This document shows, in pieces, positions 26,301-36,287 of a stretch of DNA of 64,000 bases; positions within the stretch are counted from its first letter, which is position 1; every line of letters begins with the position of its first letter. The notes below the pieces were generated by a model. It saw only the letters and a program-made list of their open reading frames with translations, was not told the DNA's origin and did not search any database. The stretch is from Streptomyces sp. NBC_00224 (GTDB taxonomy: Bacteria > Actinomycetota > Actinomycetes > Streptomycetales > Streptomycetaceae), in NCBI RefSeq assembly GCF_041435195.1, contig NZ_CP108106.1, positions 7,081,001 to 7,145,000 of the forward strand, in the 5' to 3' direction. The position numbers were made by a program, and so were the translations under genes.

Positions 26301-27044
<744 letters not shown>

Positions 27045-27063
27045 ACGGGGAGTGGACGCAACC

Positions 27064-27969
27064 ATGACGCGTACGCGACGCGCGCTGGCCGCCCTTGCAC
27101 TGGTCCTGGCCGCCGCCGGGTGCGGCAAGTCGGGCAGCCCGCCGGTCAAGGGGCCCCAGTCCGACCAACTGCCCCACTACCAGGTCATGACGGGCTTCTC
27201 GCTGCCCGACTCCCCGGTGTGGCGGCGGGCGAAGAACCGCGGTCACCTGGTGGTCGGTGCCAAGGAGGACCAGCCGTACATGGGCGAGAAGGACCCGGCC
27301 ACCGGCGTCTACTCGGGCTTCGACATCGAGATCGCCAAGATGATGTCCGCCTCGCTCGGCTTCGACCCCAAGACGATCGCCTTCAAGACCATCGCCTCCG
27401 CCAACCGCGAGACCGCCCTGCAGAACGGCCAGGTCGACTACTACGTCGGCACCTACACCATCAACGACAACCGCAAGAAGCTGGTCGGCTTCGCCGGGCC
27501 GTACTACCTGGCCGGCCAGGGCCTGCTCGTGCGCACCGACGAGGACGACATCAACGGGCCGCAGGACCTGGGCGGCAAGCGCGTCTGCTCGGCCGCGGGC
27601 TCCACCCCGTACCAGCGCATCCAGAAGGACTACCCGAAGGCCGATCTCGTCGCGTACGACACGTACTCCGTCTGTGTGGACAACCTGCTCACCTACCAGG
27701 TCGCCGCCGTCACCACCGACGACACCATCCTCAGCGGGTACGCGGCCAAGGTGCCCGACGAGCTGAAGGTGGTCGGCAAGCCCTTCTCGAAGGAGCCGTA
27801 CGGCGTCGGTGTGCCGCGCAGCGACAACGCCCTGCGCTTCGCCCTCGACAACGCCATCGAGACCCACGAGAAGAACGGCGACTGGCAGAAGGCGTACGAC
27901 GCGACGCTCGGCCTGTCGGGACGCAAGGCCGCGCCCGCCCCGCCCATCGACCGCTACCCGGCGAGCTGA
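27064..27969 (+). CDS. gluB: Glutamate-type substrate-binding lipoprotein
   Basis: 301 aa starting at ATG 27064; a GTG at 27052 overlaps the GGGGAG site and is less likely. Lipobox LAAAGCGKS places the lipid-bearing Cys near residue 20. The SBP_bac_3 domain includes LVVGAKEDQPYMG, GFDIEIAKMMSASLG, ETALQNGQVDYYVGTYTINDNRKK and VPRSDNALRF. It captures the amino acid outside the cell for the GluCD permease. Two cysteines (RVCSAAGS and SVCVDN) may form a disulfide. Confidence 0.94.
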   Translation: MTRTRRALAALALVLAAAGCGKSGSPPVKGPQSDQLPHYQVMTGFSLPDSPVWRRAKNRGHLVVGAKEDQPYMGEKDPATGVYSGFDIEIAKMMSASLGFDPKTIAFKTIASANRETALQNGQVDYYVGTYTINDNRKKLVGFAGPYYLAGQGLLVRTDEDDINGPQDLGGKRVCSAAGSTPYQRIQKDYPKADLVAYDTYSVCVDNLLTYQVAAVTTDDTILSGYAAKVPDELKVVGKPFSKEPYGVGVPRSDNALRFALDNAIETHEKNGDWQKAYDATLGLSGRKAAPAPPIDRYPAS

Positions 27970-27977
27970 GGCCCCGC

Positions 27978-28622
27978 ATGGACGTAATGACCAAGAACTT
28001 CTCGCTGTACGGCAAGGGCTTCCTCGGCACCGTCGAGCTCACCGTCTACGCCTCGGCCGTGGCCCTCGTGCTCGGCTTCCTGATGGCCTCCTTCCGGGTC
28101 TCGCCGGTCGGCTCGTTCCGGGCGCTCGGCACCGTCTGGGTGAACGTGCTCCGCAACACTCCGCTCACGCTGCTCTTCTTCGCGGTGCTGCTCGGGCTGC
28201 CGCGCTTCGGCCTGGTGCTTCCCTTCAAGCTGTTCGCGGTGATCGCGCTCGGCTGCTACACCTCGGCGTTCATCTGCGAGGCGCTGCGCTCGGGCATCAA
28301 CACCGTGCCCACCGGCCAGGGCGAGGCGGCCCGGAGCCTGGGGATGACCTTCGGCCAGACGCTCTCCGCCGTGGTCCTGCCGCAGGCCTTCCGCTCGGTG
28401 ATTCCGCCGGTCGGCTCCACGCTCATCGCGCTCGCCAAGAACTCCGCCATCGCGGGCGCGTTCAGCGTCACCGAGCTGCTCGGCACGTACAAGACGCTCA
28501 GCGAGCTCGGCTACGACATCATCTGGACGTTCATCTGGATCGCCGTCGGCTATCTGATCATCACGCTCACCATCAGCGCCGTCTTCAACCTCCTGGAGAA
28601 GTACTGGGGAGTCGCCCGATGA
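27978..28622 (+). CDS. gluC: Amino-acid ABC transporter permease GluC-type
   Basis: 214 aa with about five membrane segments. The start region TVELTVYASAVALVLGFLMASFRVSP is characteristic of HisM/GlnP permeases. The ATPase-contact loop is SGINTVPTGQGEAARSLGMTFGQTLSAVVLPQAFR, containing the EAA-type motif EAARSLG. It overlaps gluD by ATGA and follows the binding protein after 8 nt. It forms the channel together with the GluD subunit. Confidence 0.94.
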   Translation: MDVMTKNFSLYGKGFLGTVELTVYASAVALVLGFLMASFRVSPVGSFRALGTVWVNVLRNTPLTLLFFAVLLGLPRFGLVLPFKLFAVIALGCYTSAFICEALRSGINTVPTGQGEAARSLGMTFGQTLSAVVLPQAFRSVIPPVGSTLIALAKNSAIAGAFSVTELLGTYKTLSELGYDIIWTFIWIAVGYLIITLTISAVFNLLEKYWGVAR

Positions 28623-29491
28623 CCGCACAGCTGTCCCCAGAAGCCACCGCCCTCTACGACATCCCCGGCCCCAGGACCCGCCAGCGGCACCTGCTCTACG
28701 GGATCGTCTCGACGGCCCTGATCCTCGCCCTGGTCGGCTGGATCCTCTATCTCCTGTTCGACACCGACCAGTTCACCTCCACCAAGTGGACGCCCTTCGA
28801 GTACGAGGGGATCCAGCGGCTGCTGCTGCGCGGGCTCGGCAACACGCTCAAGGCGTTCGGGTTCGCGGCGCTGTTCTCGCTGGTGCTCGGCGCGATCCTG
28901 GCGACCGGGCGGCTCTCCGACCACCGGGCGGTCCGCTGGCTCGCCACCCTGCTGGTCGAGTTCTTCCGCGCCATGCCCGTCCTGGTCATGATCTTCTTCA
29001 TCTTCGTGGCGCTGAAGGTGCAGCCGTTGCCGGCGCTGGTGGCCGGACTGACGCTCTACAACGGCTCGGTGCTCGCCGAGGTGTTCCGCTCCGGCGTCAA
29101 CTCCGTGGAACGCGGACAGAAGGAGGCGGCATTCTCGCTCGGGATGCGCAAGACGCAGGTCATGACGTACGTGCTGGTCCCCCAGGGGATCCGGGCGATG
29201 CTGCCGACCATCATCAGCCAGCTGGTGGTCGCGCTGAAGGACACCTCGCTCGGCTATCTGATCACCTATGAGGAGTTCCTGCACGCGGGGAAGCTCATCG
29301 CTTCGAATCTCGACTACGATTTGCCGTTCATCCCCGTGGTGATGGTGATCTCGCCGATCTACATCGGGATGTGCATGCTGCTCTCCTGGTTCGCCACCTG
29401 GATGGCCAGGAGACAGAAGCGCAATCCCAAGACGGAGGCCGTGGAAGTCGCCCCGGCTGAACCAGGGACGCTGCTGCCAGGTGCGCAGTAG
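28619..29491 (+). CDS. gluD: Amino-acid ABC transporter permease GluD-type
   Basis: 290 aa. An extra N-terminal segment (about 28-48) is followed by the five-helix core. EAA loop: SGVNSVERGQKEAAFSLGM then VLVPQGIRAMLPTIISQLVVALKDTSLGYLI. The C-terminus is a basic cytoplasmic tail (ARRQKRNPKTEA) ending in a Pro/Glu-rich stretch. It is the last gene of the operon and translationally coupled to gluC. Its stop lies 35 nt from the stop of the convergent hydrolase gene, with no strong hairpin between. Confidence 0.94.
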   Translation: MTAQLSPEATALYDIPGPRTRQRHLLYGIVSTALILALVGWILYLLFDTDQFTSTKWTPFEYEGIQRLLLRGLGNTLKAFGFAALFSLVLGAILATGRLSDHRAVRWLATLLVEFFRAMPVLVMIFFIFVALKVQPLPALVAGLTLYNGSVLAEVFRSGVNSVERGQKEAAFSLGMRKTQVMTYVLVPQGIRAMLPTIISQLVVALKDTSLGYLITYEEFLHAGKLIASNLDYDLPFIPVVMVISPIYIGMCMLLSWFATWMARRQKRNPKTEAVEVAPAEPGTLLPGAQ

Positions 29492-29526
29492 CAAGGGGGC
29501 AAGGCCCACCCGGCAGCAGCCGGTGA

Positions 29527-31110
29527 TCACTCCTCGCGGAGAGGGACCGTCAGATACGACGGGTCTGACGCGGGTGAGGAGAAGGTCAGCTGCGCGCCGG
29601 TCGGGTTGTGCTCGATGTAGAGCGGGTCGACGGTGTCCACCACCAGTGCCAGACGGTGGCCGGCCGGTACGTCGTACGACGTGGAGAACAGCTCCAGGTC
29701 GACGGCGAACGGGCGGCCGGGCGTACGGCCGTGGAAGGTGTAGGGGGCGTTGCTGACCAGCTTGCCGAGGCCGAGCGGGCCCACGTCGTACAGGTACGCG
29801 ACGAGGGTGCCGCTCTCCTTGGTGGGAGTGACGGTGGTGTGCAGCGCGGCCGTGCCCCGGATGCGGCGGGGCGTGTCGTACCGCTCCGACTGCCAGACCG
29901 CCGCGAACGCGCGCGGCAGCAGCGGGATCGAGGCCATCGGCGGGAGCTTGGTGAACTGGTCCAGGATGTTCGACAGGAACAGGATGCCGCCGTCGGCGCC
30001 CGAGTCGACGTTGGCGAAGATCCGCTTCGAGCCGCCCAGCGGCAGCTTCTCCTTGGCCGCCCCGACCGCCTGCCAGCTCGGATAGCCCTCGTAGGACCCG
30101 TCGGTGCGGGACTTGAGCTGGACCGGCTGCTCCTTGTCGATGCCGTTGGCGTCGCCCTTGAGGTAGTGGTCGAACCAGCGGTGGGCGTCCGTCCAGACGT
30201 CGTTGGGCAGGCCGAGCAGGCCCGTGGCCTCGGCGGTGGCGTGGTCGCCGGGGCGGAACTCCAGCCGCTTGGGGCCGGTCAGCTTCGTGTAGAAGTCGGC
30301 GTACTGGTTGGGCGGGAAGAGCGTGTCGCCCCAGGCGTTGCCCAGCATGATGGCGGCGCCGTTGCGGTTGATGTCGTCCAGATAGGTGATCGGCGAGCGC
30401 TTGCGGCCCCACTCGATCATGTCCTGTTCCTTGGCCAGGTTCGAGCCGAGGAAGTCCTTGAGGGTCTGCTGGAGTTCGGCGCCGGGGCGGCCGGTGAGGG
30501 CGCCGCTGACGCCCAGCATCGCGGCGGCCTCGAGGTGCTGGGTGCGGCCGCTGTAGATCGACTGGATGAGGTCGGCCCAGCCGCTCATCGCGACGACGGC
30601 CTTGATGCGCTTGTCGTGCGCGGCGGCGAGGAGGCTGATGCCCGCGCCGTAGGAGACGCCGCCCAGGCCGACGCGGTCCGGGTCGGCGGGGGTGTGGGCC
30701 AGCGCCCAGTCGATGACGGCCGAGACGTCGGCGCTGTCCTTCGGGCCCGCGACCTCGATCTCGCCGCCGGAGAGCCAGAAGCCCCGGGAGGTGTAACTGA
30801 CCACGGTGTAGCCCGCGTCGGCGAGCTTCTGGGCCTGGGCGATGTATTCGATCTGCGGCGAGGCCCAGCTGGCCGGGAAGACGATCAGCGGGTAGCGCTC
30901 ACCGGCCCTGGCCCCGGCGGGCGTGAAGACGTTGCCCTTGAGGGTGATCCCGCCCGACCCGGGAATGTCGTGGAAGGAGACACCGGCGGCCGCCACCGGC
31001 GCCGCCTTCACCGGCGCGGCCTGGGCCGATGGGGCGAGGCCGAAGGCGGCGCCGGCGAAGAGGGCCGCCGCCGTGACGGCTGCGGCGGTGGCCTTGCGCG
31101 GATGTCCCAT
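29527..31110 (-). CDS. Secreted CocE/NonD (S15-type) alpha/beta hydrolase
   Basis: 527 aa from ATG at 31110 with GGGGAGCG ahead. A Sec signal peptide ends near ALAPSAQA-APVKA (about residue 32). The catalytic domain has GLGGVSYGAGISLLAA as the nucleophile elbow, the acid in GNAWGDTLFPPNQY and the base in FRPGDHATAEA. The C-terminal 170 residues form the X-Pro-peptidase-like jelly roll, with LHTTVTPTKESGTLVAYLYDV and VPAGHRLALVVDT. The family includes X-prolyl dipeptidyl peptidases and acyl esterases, so the substrate cannot be fixed. It is transcribed alone, and a palindrome lies 52 nt upstream. Confidence 0.88.
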   Translation of the reverse strand: MGHPRKATAAAVTAAALFAGAAFGLAPSAQAAPVKAAPVAAAGVSFHDIPGSGGITLKGNVFTPAGARAGERYPLIVFPASWASPQIEYIAQAQKLADAGYTVVSYTSRGFWLSGGEIEVAGPKDSADVSAVIDWALAHTPADPDRVGLGGVSYGAGISLLAAAHDKRIKAVVAMSGWADLIQSIYSGRTQHLEAAAMLGVSGALTGRPGAELQQTLKDFLGSNLAKEQDMIEWGRKRSPITYLDDINRNGAAIMLGNAWGDTLFPPNQYADFYTKLTGPKRLEFRPGDHATAEATGLLGLPNDVWTDAHRWFDHYLKGDANGIDKEQPVQLKSRTDGSYEGYPSWQAVGAAKEKLPLGGSKRIFANVDSGADGGILFLSNILDQFTKLPPMASIPLLPRAFAAVWQSERYDTPRRIRGTAALHTTVTPTKESGTLVAYLYDVGPLGLGKLVSNAPYTFHGRTPGRPFAVDLELFSTSYDVPAGHRLALVVDTVDPLYIEHNPTGAQLTFSSPASDPSYLTVPLREE

Positions 31111-31161
31111 GAGTCGCTCCCCGTTGCGTCGTTGCAAAGTAAACCGACGCTAACCGGGAGC

Positions 31162-31187
31162 CTTACCGGAAGTAACTGGTCGGTAAG
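31162..31187. promoter_or_regulatory. Inverted repeat upstream of the secreted hydrolase
   Basis: CTTACCG (31162-31168) and CGGTAAG (31181-31187) are perfect 7-bp arms around a 12-nt centre in an AT-richer stretch that holds several GTAA/TTAC words. It lies in the 109-bp spacer between two leftward genes, in front of the hydrolase, and may be a repressor site or a terminator of the transpeptidase transcript. Confidence 0.4.
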
Positions 31188-31219
31188 TTACGCGTGGGTA
31201 ACGATTGTTGGACGAGTTG

Positions 31220-32473
31220 TCAGCTGCTCGCGGCACCAGCGGTGCTTGCGGTGCCCGCGGTAGAAGCGCCGGTCAGGGCGCTCTTCTTCTGCCACTGCTC
31301 CCAGCTGAGGTTCCACTCGCCGTAGCCGTTGTTGACCGCCTGCGGGCCCTTGGTGTCGTCGCCGACGATCTCGAACGGGTCGCCGACCTGCACCGTGCCG
31401 TACAGCTCCTTGGCGTTGGCGTCGCTCATGCCGATGCAGCCGGAGCTGTGGTTGGTGTTGCCGAAGTACGCGGCGTTCCAGGGCGCGGCGTGCGCGTACA
31501 TCCCGGACCAGGTCAGGCGCATCGAGTAGTCGACCATCTTGTTGTAGGCGTCGCCGAGGCCGACCGTCTCGGAGTTCATGTTGATCGTGCCCTCCTTCGA
31601 CATCAGGACGGCCTTGCCGCGCCAGGACCGCTTGTCGCCGCCCGGCGTGCCCCCCGACACCGGGATCTCCTTGACCACGGCCCCGTCGCGGTACAGCTTG
31701 AGGCGGTGGTTGTCGAGGTCGACCTTGACGACCTGGTTCTTGCCGACGGTGAAGCCGGTCTTGTAGTCCTTGACGAACCAGCCGCCGCCCGAGTCGACGC
31801 CGTTGAGGTCCGCTTCGAGGGTGACCTTCGTCCCGGCCTTCCAGTAGTCCTTGGGCCGCCAGTCGACCCGGGACTTGCCCGAGTAGTCCTCCATCCAGCC
31901 CCAGGACCCCACGGTGTTGTCCGAGGTGGTCACCTTGAGCTGCTTCTCCACCGCCGCCTTGTTCTTCACCGGGTGGTCGAAGACGATCGACAGCGGCTGG
32001 GCGACGCCGACCGTGGTGTCCTTGCCGGGCGCGAGCGACAGCTTGTTCACCTTGTCGGCGGCGACGGTCGCGAAGCCGGCCTTGGCGGTGGAGCCCTTGT
32101 CGTCCTTGGCCTCGATCGCGTACGTGCTGCCGGGTGCGGCCACCCGGTCCGAGGTCCAGGTCCTGCCGTCGGCGGCTATCTTCCCCGCCAGCTTCCCGCC
32201 CTTGGCGTCGGTGACCGTGACCTGCTGGAGCTTCCCGGAGGCCAGCGTGACCTTGACCGGCTCGCCCGCCTTCGCCTGCTGCCCCGTCAGGTTCACCGAG
32301 ATCTGGGCCTTCTTGGCGCCCGCCAGGTCGGCGGCGCCCCCCTTGCCGTCGCCGGAGCCGCCCGAGCCGCCGGAGCAGGCGGTGAGAGCCGCGGCGAGGA
32401 CCGCGGTGCCGGCGATCACGGCGTTACGGACGGGGCGGCGGCGGGGCGGGGTGTGGCGGCGTATGCGGCTCAA
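31220..32473 (-). CDS. L,D-transpeptidase lipoprotein (YkuD)
   Basis: 417 aa from a TTG at 32473, supported by CGGAGG eight bases upstream. Lipobox ALTACSGG near residue 33. Residues 55-240 form two immunoglobulin-like domains, as in mycobacterial Ldt enzymes. The YkuD domain (about 245-375) has VDLDNHRLKLYRDG, MRLTWSGMYAHAAPWN and the catalytic HSSGCIGMSD with Cys346. A conserved C-terminal tail contains GEWNLSWEQWQK. It makes 3-3 cross-links in peptidoglycan at the outer membrane face. Next to it, divergently, are FemX-like and MurJ genes, so the region serves wall assembly. Confidence 0.94.
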   Translation of the reverse strand: MSRIRRHTPPRRRPVRNAVIAGTAVLAAALTACSGGSGGSGDGKGGAADLAGAKKAQISVNLTGQQAKAGEPVKVTLASGKLQQVTVTDAKGGKLAGKIAADGRTWTSDRVAAPGSTYAIEAKDDKGSTAKAGFATVAADKVNKLSLAPGKDTTVGVAQPLSIVFDHPVKNKAAVEKQLKVTTSDNTVGSWGWMEDYSGKSRVDWRPKDYWKAGTKVTLEADLNGVDSGGGWFVKDYKTGFTVGKNQVVKVDLDNHRLKLYRDGAVVKEIPVSGGTPGGDKRSWRGKAVLMSKEGTINMNSETVGLGDAYNKMVDYSMRLTWSGMYAHAAPWNAAYFGNTNHSSGCIGMSDANAKELYGTVQVGDPFEIVGDDTKGPQAVNNGYGEWNLSWEQWQKKSALTGASTAGTASTAGAASS

Positions 32474-32695
32474 CTGGAAAACCTCCGTAGCAATGCTTCT
32501 CCGTAGGAGAGAGTCGGTAACTCGACTCTAGGTTGCGGAAAACGCCGGGAATCTCGGGAATTCCTTTGTGACGAGGACCGCAGAGGAACTGTCACCGTCC
32601 GGTCACATGCGCCGCGCGGCTCGGTCATGGACCGCTGTGAGCATCCTGTGCATCCCCGCGGCACCGACGGCGGGGCGTACTTGGAGGTCACCCAC

Positions 32696-33859
32696 GTGTC
32701 CGCACTGCTCGTGACCGGCGACCGCGACCGCGACCAGGATTTGCGGGTGCGCGGTCTCTCCGTCGCCGAGTACCGGTCCTATCTGGCGGGCCGGACCGGC
32801 GTGAGTTTTCTGCAGCACCCTTCCTGGGCCGAGGTGAAGGACCAATGGTCTGCGGAAAGGGTCGGCTGGCACCTTGACACGGGTGAATTGAAGGGTGCGG
32901 CGCTCGTGCTCTACCGGCAATTCCCGGGCACCCGGAAATACTTCGCCTACCTCCCCGAGGGACCGGTCGCGGACTGGGCCGACCCCGAAATCGACCGCTG
33001 GCTGGGGCCGTTGCTGCGCCATCTGCGCCGGTCGGGCGCCTTCGCCGTACGCATCGGACCCTCGCCCGCCTACCGGCGCTGGGACGCCGCCCTGCTGAAG
33101 TCCGCGACCGGGCCCGGCCGCAAGGTCGGCGATGTGCTGGCCACCGAGGTGGACCCGCTCGGCTCGGCCGTCGCCGAGCGGCTGCGGGCGCGCGGCTGGC
33201 GGCGCTGCGGGGGCGACGACGGCGACGCCGACGCCCAGCCGCGCCATGTCTTCCAGGTGCCGCTGGCCGGGCGGACTCCCGACCAGCTGTGGTCCGGGCT
33301 CAACCAGGAGTGGCGCCGCAATGTGCGCACCGCCAAGAAGGCGGGCGTCGAGGTCGTCACCGCGGGCGCGGCCGATCTGCCCGAGTTCTACCGGCTGCTG
33401 CGGGTCACCGAGGAGCGCGACGGCTTCCGGCTCGGCCGGTCGCTGGCGTACTACGAGCGCCAGTACGCGGTGCTCAACGCCGAGCAGCCGGGCCGGATGC
33501 GCCTCTACCTCGCCGTCCACGGCGGCGAGGTCCTGGCCGCCCACACCATGATCACGGCCGGCCGGCGGGTCTGGTACCAGACCGGCGCCTCCGCCGACCA
33601 CCGCCGCGAGGTGCGCCCCAGCAACGCCCTGCAGTGGCAGATGATGCTCGACGCCCACGCACTCGGCGCCGATGTGTACGACATGCGCGGGGTACCCTCC
33701 ACCCTTGATCCACAAGATCGCCCGTTCGGCCTGCTGCGCTGGAAACTCGGCACCGGCGGGCAGGTGGTCGAGACCCTGGGGGAGTGGGAGACACCGATGA
33801 GCGGCACCACCAACCACGCGCTGTACCGCGCGTTCCAGGCCTATCTGGCGCGCCGGTGA
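32696..33859 (+). CDS. femX: FemX-like peptidyltransferase (FemAB family)
   Basis: 387 aa. The GTG at 32696 is chosen because TTGGAGGTC precedes it; the 23 codons upstream lack support. Two GNAT-like halves: the first has SFLQHPSWAEVK, LVLYRQFPGTRKYFAYLPEGP and VRIGPSP; the second has WRRNVRTAKKAGVEV, FYRLLRVTEERDGFRLG, LAAHTMITAGRRVWYQTGAS and NALQWQMMLDAHALGADVYDM. The family adds amino acids from tRNA to the stem peptide; in streptomycetes this is the first glycine on LL-diaminopimelate. Its stop overlaps the MurJ start (GTGA), consistent with lipid II processing before flipping. Confidence 0.88.
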   Translation: MSALLVTGDRDRDQDLRVRGLSVAEYRSYLAGRTGVSFLQHPSWAEVKDQWSAERVGWHLDTGELKGAALVLYRQFPGTRKYFAYLPEGPVADWADPEIDRWLGPLLRHLRRSGAFAVRIGPSPAYRRWDAALLKSATGPGRKVGDVLATEVDPLGSAVAERLRARGWRRCGGDDGDADAQPRHVFQVPLAGRTPDQLWSGLNQEWRRNVRTAKKAGVEVVTAGAADLPEFYRLLRVTEERDGFRLGRSLAYYERQYAVLNAEQPGRMRLYLAVHGGEVLAAHTMITAGRRVWYQTGASADHRREVRPSNALQWQMMLDAHALGADVYDMRGVPSTLDPQDRPFGLLRWKLGTGGQVVETLGEWETPMSGTTNHALYRAFQAYLARR

Positions 33860-35496
33860 GCGCCCCCGTCCACGCCGGGCCCCGCCACGCGGCCAAGGCG
33901 TCCCTGGCGCGCAGCGGCGCGGTGATGGCGGCCGGGTCGATCGTCTCGCGGGCCACCGGCTTCGTGCGGTCGGCGGTGGTGGCGGCCGCGCTCGGCGTCG
34001 GGCTCGTCGGCGACGGTTTCGCCGTCGCCAACAACATCCCCAACATCCTCTACACCCTGCTCATAGGCGGCACGCTCAGCGCGGTCTTCGTGCCCGAGCT
34101 GGTCCGCGCCGCCAAGGAGCACGCCGACGGCGGCGCCGCCTACACCGACCGGCTGCTCACCGCGTGCACCGCCGCCCTGGTGGCCATGACGGCCCTCGCG
34201 GTGCTCGCCGCACCGCAGATCGTCGACTTCTACACCGACTACACCGGCGCCCAGCGCGACCTCACGGTCGCCTTCGCCCGCTACTGCCTGCCGCAGATCC
34301 TCTTCTACGGCCTGTTCACGCTCTTCGGGCAGGTCCTCAACGCGCGCGACCGGTTCGGCGCGATGATGTGGACGCCGGTCCTCAACAACCTCGTCGTGAT
34401 AGCGGTGTTCGGCCTCTATCTGGCGACCGCCGGGACCTCCGGCGCCACCTTGAGCGCCACCGACACCAAGATCCTGGGCTGGGGTACCACCGCCGGGATC
34501 GCCGTCCAGGCGCTCGCCCTGGTCCCCGCGCTGAGCGCGGCCCGGTTCCGCTGGCGGCCGCGGTTCGACTGGCGCGGCAGCGGTATCACCCGCCCGCTGC
34601 GCTCGGCGGGCTGGCTGATGCTCCTCGTCCTGACCAACCAGCTCGCGTACTGGGTGGTGACCCGGCTCTCCACCACCGCCGGGCAGCGCGCCCACGACCA
34701 GGGCGTCGCCGGCGGCGCGGGCTACACCGCGTACACCAACGCGTACATGCTCTGGGTGGTGCCGCACGGCATCGTCACCGTCTCGATACTCACCGCGCTG
34801 ATGCCCCGGATGAGCCGGGCGGCCGCCGACCAGGACCCGGCGGCGGTGCGGCGCGACCTCTCCCACGGGCTGCGCACCAGCGCCGCGATGATAGTCCCGG
34901 CCGCCTGCGCGCTGCTCGCGCTGGCGCCCTGGGTGATGGGCGCCGCCTTCGGGTACGGCAGGACGGCCCCGGCGGACGTGAAGGTGATGGCGGGGATGCT
35001 GATGGCGTTCGCGCCCGGGCTGATCGCCTTCTCCGGGCAGTACGTGCTCTCGCGCGGGTTCTACGCGCTGAGCGACACCCGCACCCCGTTCGTCCTCAAC
35101 CTGGTGATCGCCGGGTGCAACGCGGGCCTGTCCGCCCTCGCCTATGTGCTGCTGCCCGCGCGCTGGGCGGTCACCGGGATGGCCGGGGCGTACTCGCTCG
35201 CCCTGTTCGCCGGGTGGGCGGTCACCGCGTACACCCTCGACCGCAGGCTCGGCGGCGGCGTTGGGCTGCTGCGCTCGCCGACGCTCGCCGTCCACGGGCG
35301 GCTGCTGCTCGGCTGCGTCCCCGCCGCGCTGCTCGGGTACGCGGCGGCCCGCGCGGCCGAGGGGCTCGGCGACTTCGCGGCGACCGGGGCCGGAGCGGCC
35401 GTGCTGCTCGTGACGGTCGCGCTGCTCGCGCGGCCGCTGCGGCTCGACGGGATCAACGACGTGATCGGCAAGCTGCGGGGCGGCCGGAAACGCTGA
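33856..35496 (+). CDS. murJ: Lipid II flippase MurJ (MviN family)
   Basis: 546 aa from a GTG overlapping the femX stop. About 14 membrane helices. Conserved early motifs: GSIVSRATGFVRSAVVAAALGVG and the NNIPNILYTLLIGGTLSAVFVPELV block of the MOP superfamily. Later ones are FYGLFTLFGQVLNARDRFGAMMWTPVLNN and LSRGFYALSDTRTPFVLNL. It moves lipid II across the membrane for wall synthesis. Streptomycetes often carry several MviN-like proteins, so it may be an accessory copy. Coupling to femX supports a wall role. Confidence 0.9.
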   Translation: MSAPVHAGPRHAAKASLARSGAVMAAGSIVSRATGFVRSAVVAAALGVGLVGDGFAVANNIPNILYTLLIGGTLSAVFVPELVRAAKEHADGGAAYTDRLLTACTAALVAMTALAVLAAPQIVDFYTDYTGAQRDLTVAFARYCLPQILFYGLFTLFGQVLNARDRFGAMMWTPVLNNLVVIAVFGLYLATAGTSGATLSATDTKILGWGTTAGIAVQALALVPALSAARFRWRPRFDWRGSGITRPLRSAGWLMLLVLTNQLAYWVVTRLSTTAGQRAHDQGVAGGAGYTAYTNAYMLWVVPHGIVTVSILTALMPRMSRAAADQDPAAVRRDLSHGLRTSAAMIVPAACALLALAPWVMGAAFGYGRTAPADVKVMAGMLMAFAPGLIAFSGQYVLSRGFYALSDTRTPFVLNLVIAGCNAGLSALAYVLLPARWAVTGMAGAYSLALFAGWAVTAYTLDRRLGGGVGLLRSPTLAVHGRLLLGCVPAALLGYAAARAAEGLGDFAATGAGAAVLLVTVALLARPLRLDGINDVIGKLRGGRKR

Positions 35497-35603
35497 CCGG
35501 CCCCGCGGCCGCCCGCACATCCTCCGCGACCTCTGTGACCTCTGTGACAAGTGATACCTATGCGACATCCGAGACCCCTGAGACTCCTGGGATACTGACG
35601 CTC

Positions 35604-36287
35604 ATGCCACGCGTGCTGCTCATAGAGGACGACCCCTCCGTACGGGAAGGGGTCGAGCTCGGCCTGCGCCGACGCGGTCACGAGGTGCGCGCGGCCGAGA
35701 CGGGCGAGGCGGGGCTCGCGGCGCTCAAGACCTTCCAGCCCGAACTGGTCCTCCTGGACCTGATGCTGCCCGGCATCAACGGCGTCCAGGTCTGCACCCG
35801 TATCCGCGAGACCAGCCAGCTGCCGATCATCATGCTCACCGCGCGCGGCGACGACTTCGACGTGGTGGTCGGGCTTGAGGCGGGCGCCGACGACTACATC
35901 GTCAAACCCGCCCGCACCGAGGTCATCGAGGCCCGCATCCGGGCCGTGCTGCGCCGCCTCGCCGACCCCGGCGGGCGACCCGGCCTCGAATTCCACGACG
36001 AACTCGCCCTCGACCGGGCCGGCCTCACCGCCGCCAAGTCGGGCGAGCGGCTCCAGCTCGCGCCCTCCGAGCTGAAGCTGCTGCTGCACCTCGCGGCCTC
36101 GCCGGAGCAGGTCTTCAGCCGCCAGCAGCTCCTGGAGTCGGTGTGGGAGCACAGCTACCACGGAGACGCGCGGCTGGTGGACGCGTGCGTGCGGCGGCTG
36201 CGGAACAAGATCGAGGACGTGCCCGGCAGCCCCCGCTACATCCAGACCGTCCGCGGCTTCGGCTACCGCTTCGGGCCGCTGCGGTGA
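35604..36287 (+). CDS. OmpR/PhoB-family response regulator
   Basis: 227 aa. Receiver: VLLIEDDPSVREGVELGLR, phospho-acceptor in LVLLDLMLPGINGVQ, IIMLTARGDD and KPARTEVIEARI with Lys. The usual Pro-Phe after the Lys is replaced by Pro-Ala. The winged helix (about 135-225) has LQLAPSELKLLLHLAASPEQVFSRQQL (split by the alpha loop) and RLVDACVRRLRNKIE, IQTVRGFGYRF. GATACT stands 7 nt before the ATG. It overlaps the kinase start (GTGA) and is followed by a lipoprotein gene, a three-gene signalling operon like envelope-stress systems. The 100-bp upstream contains the direct repeat CTCTGTGAC. Confidence 0.93.
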   Translation: MPRVLLIEDDPSVREGVELGLRRRGHEVRAAETGEAGLAALKTFQPELVLLDLMLPGINGVQVCTRIRETSQLPIIMLTARGDDFDVVVGLEAGADDYIVKPARTEVIEARIRAVLRRLADPGGRPGLEFHDELALDRAGLTAAKSGERLQLAPSELKLLLHLAASPEQVFSRQQLLESVWEHSYHGDARLVDACVRRLRNKIEDVPGSPRYIQTVRGFGYRFGPLR

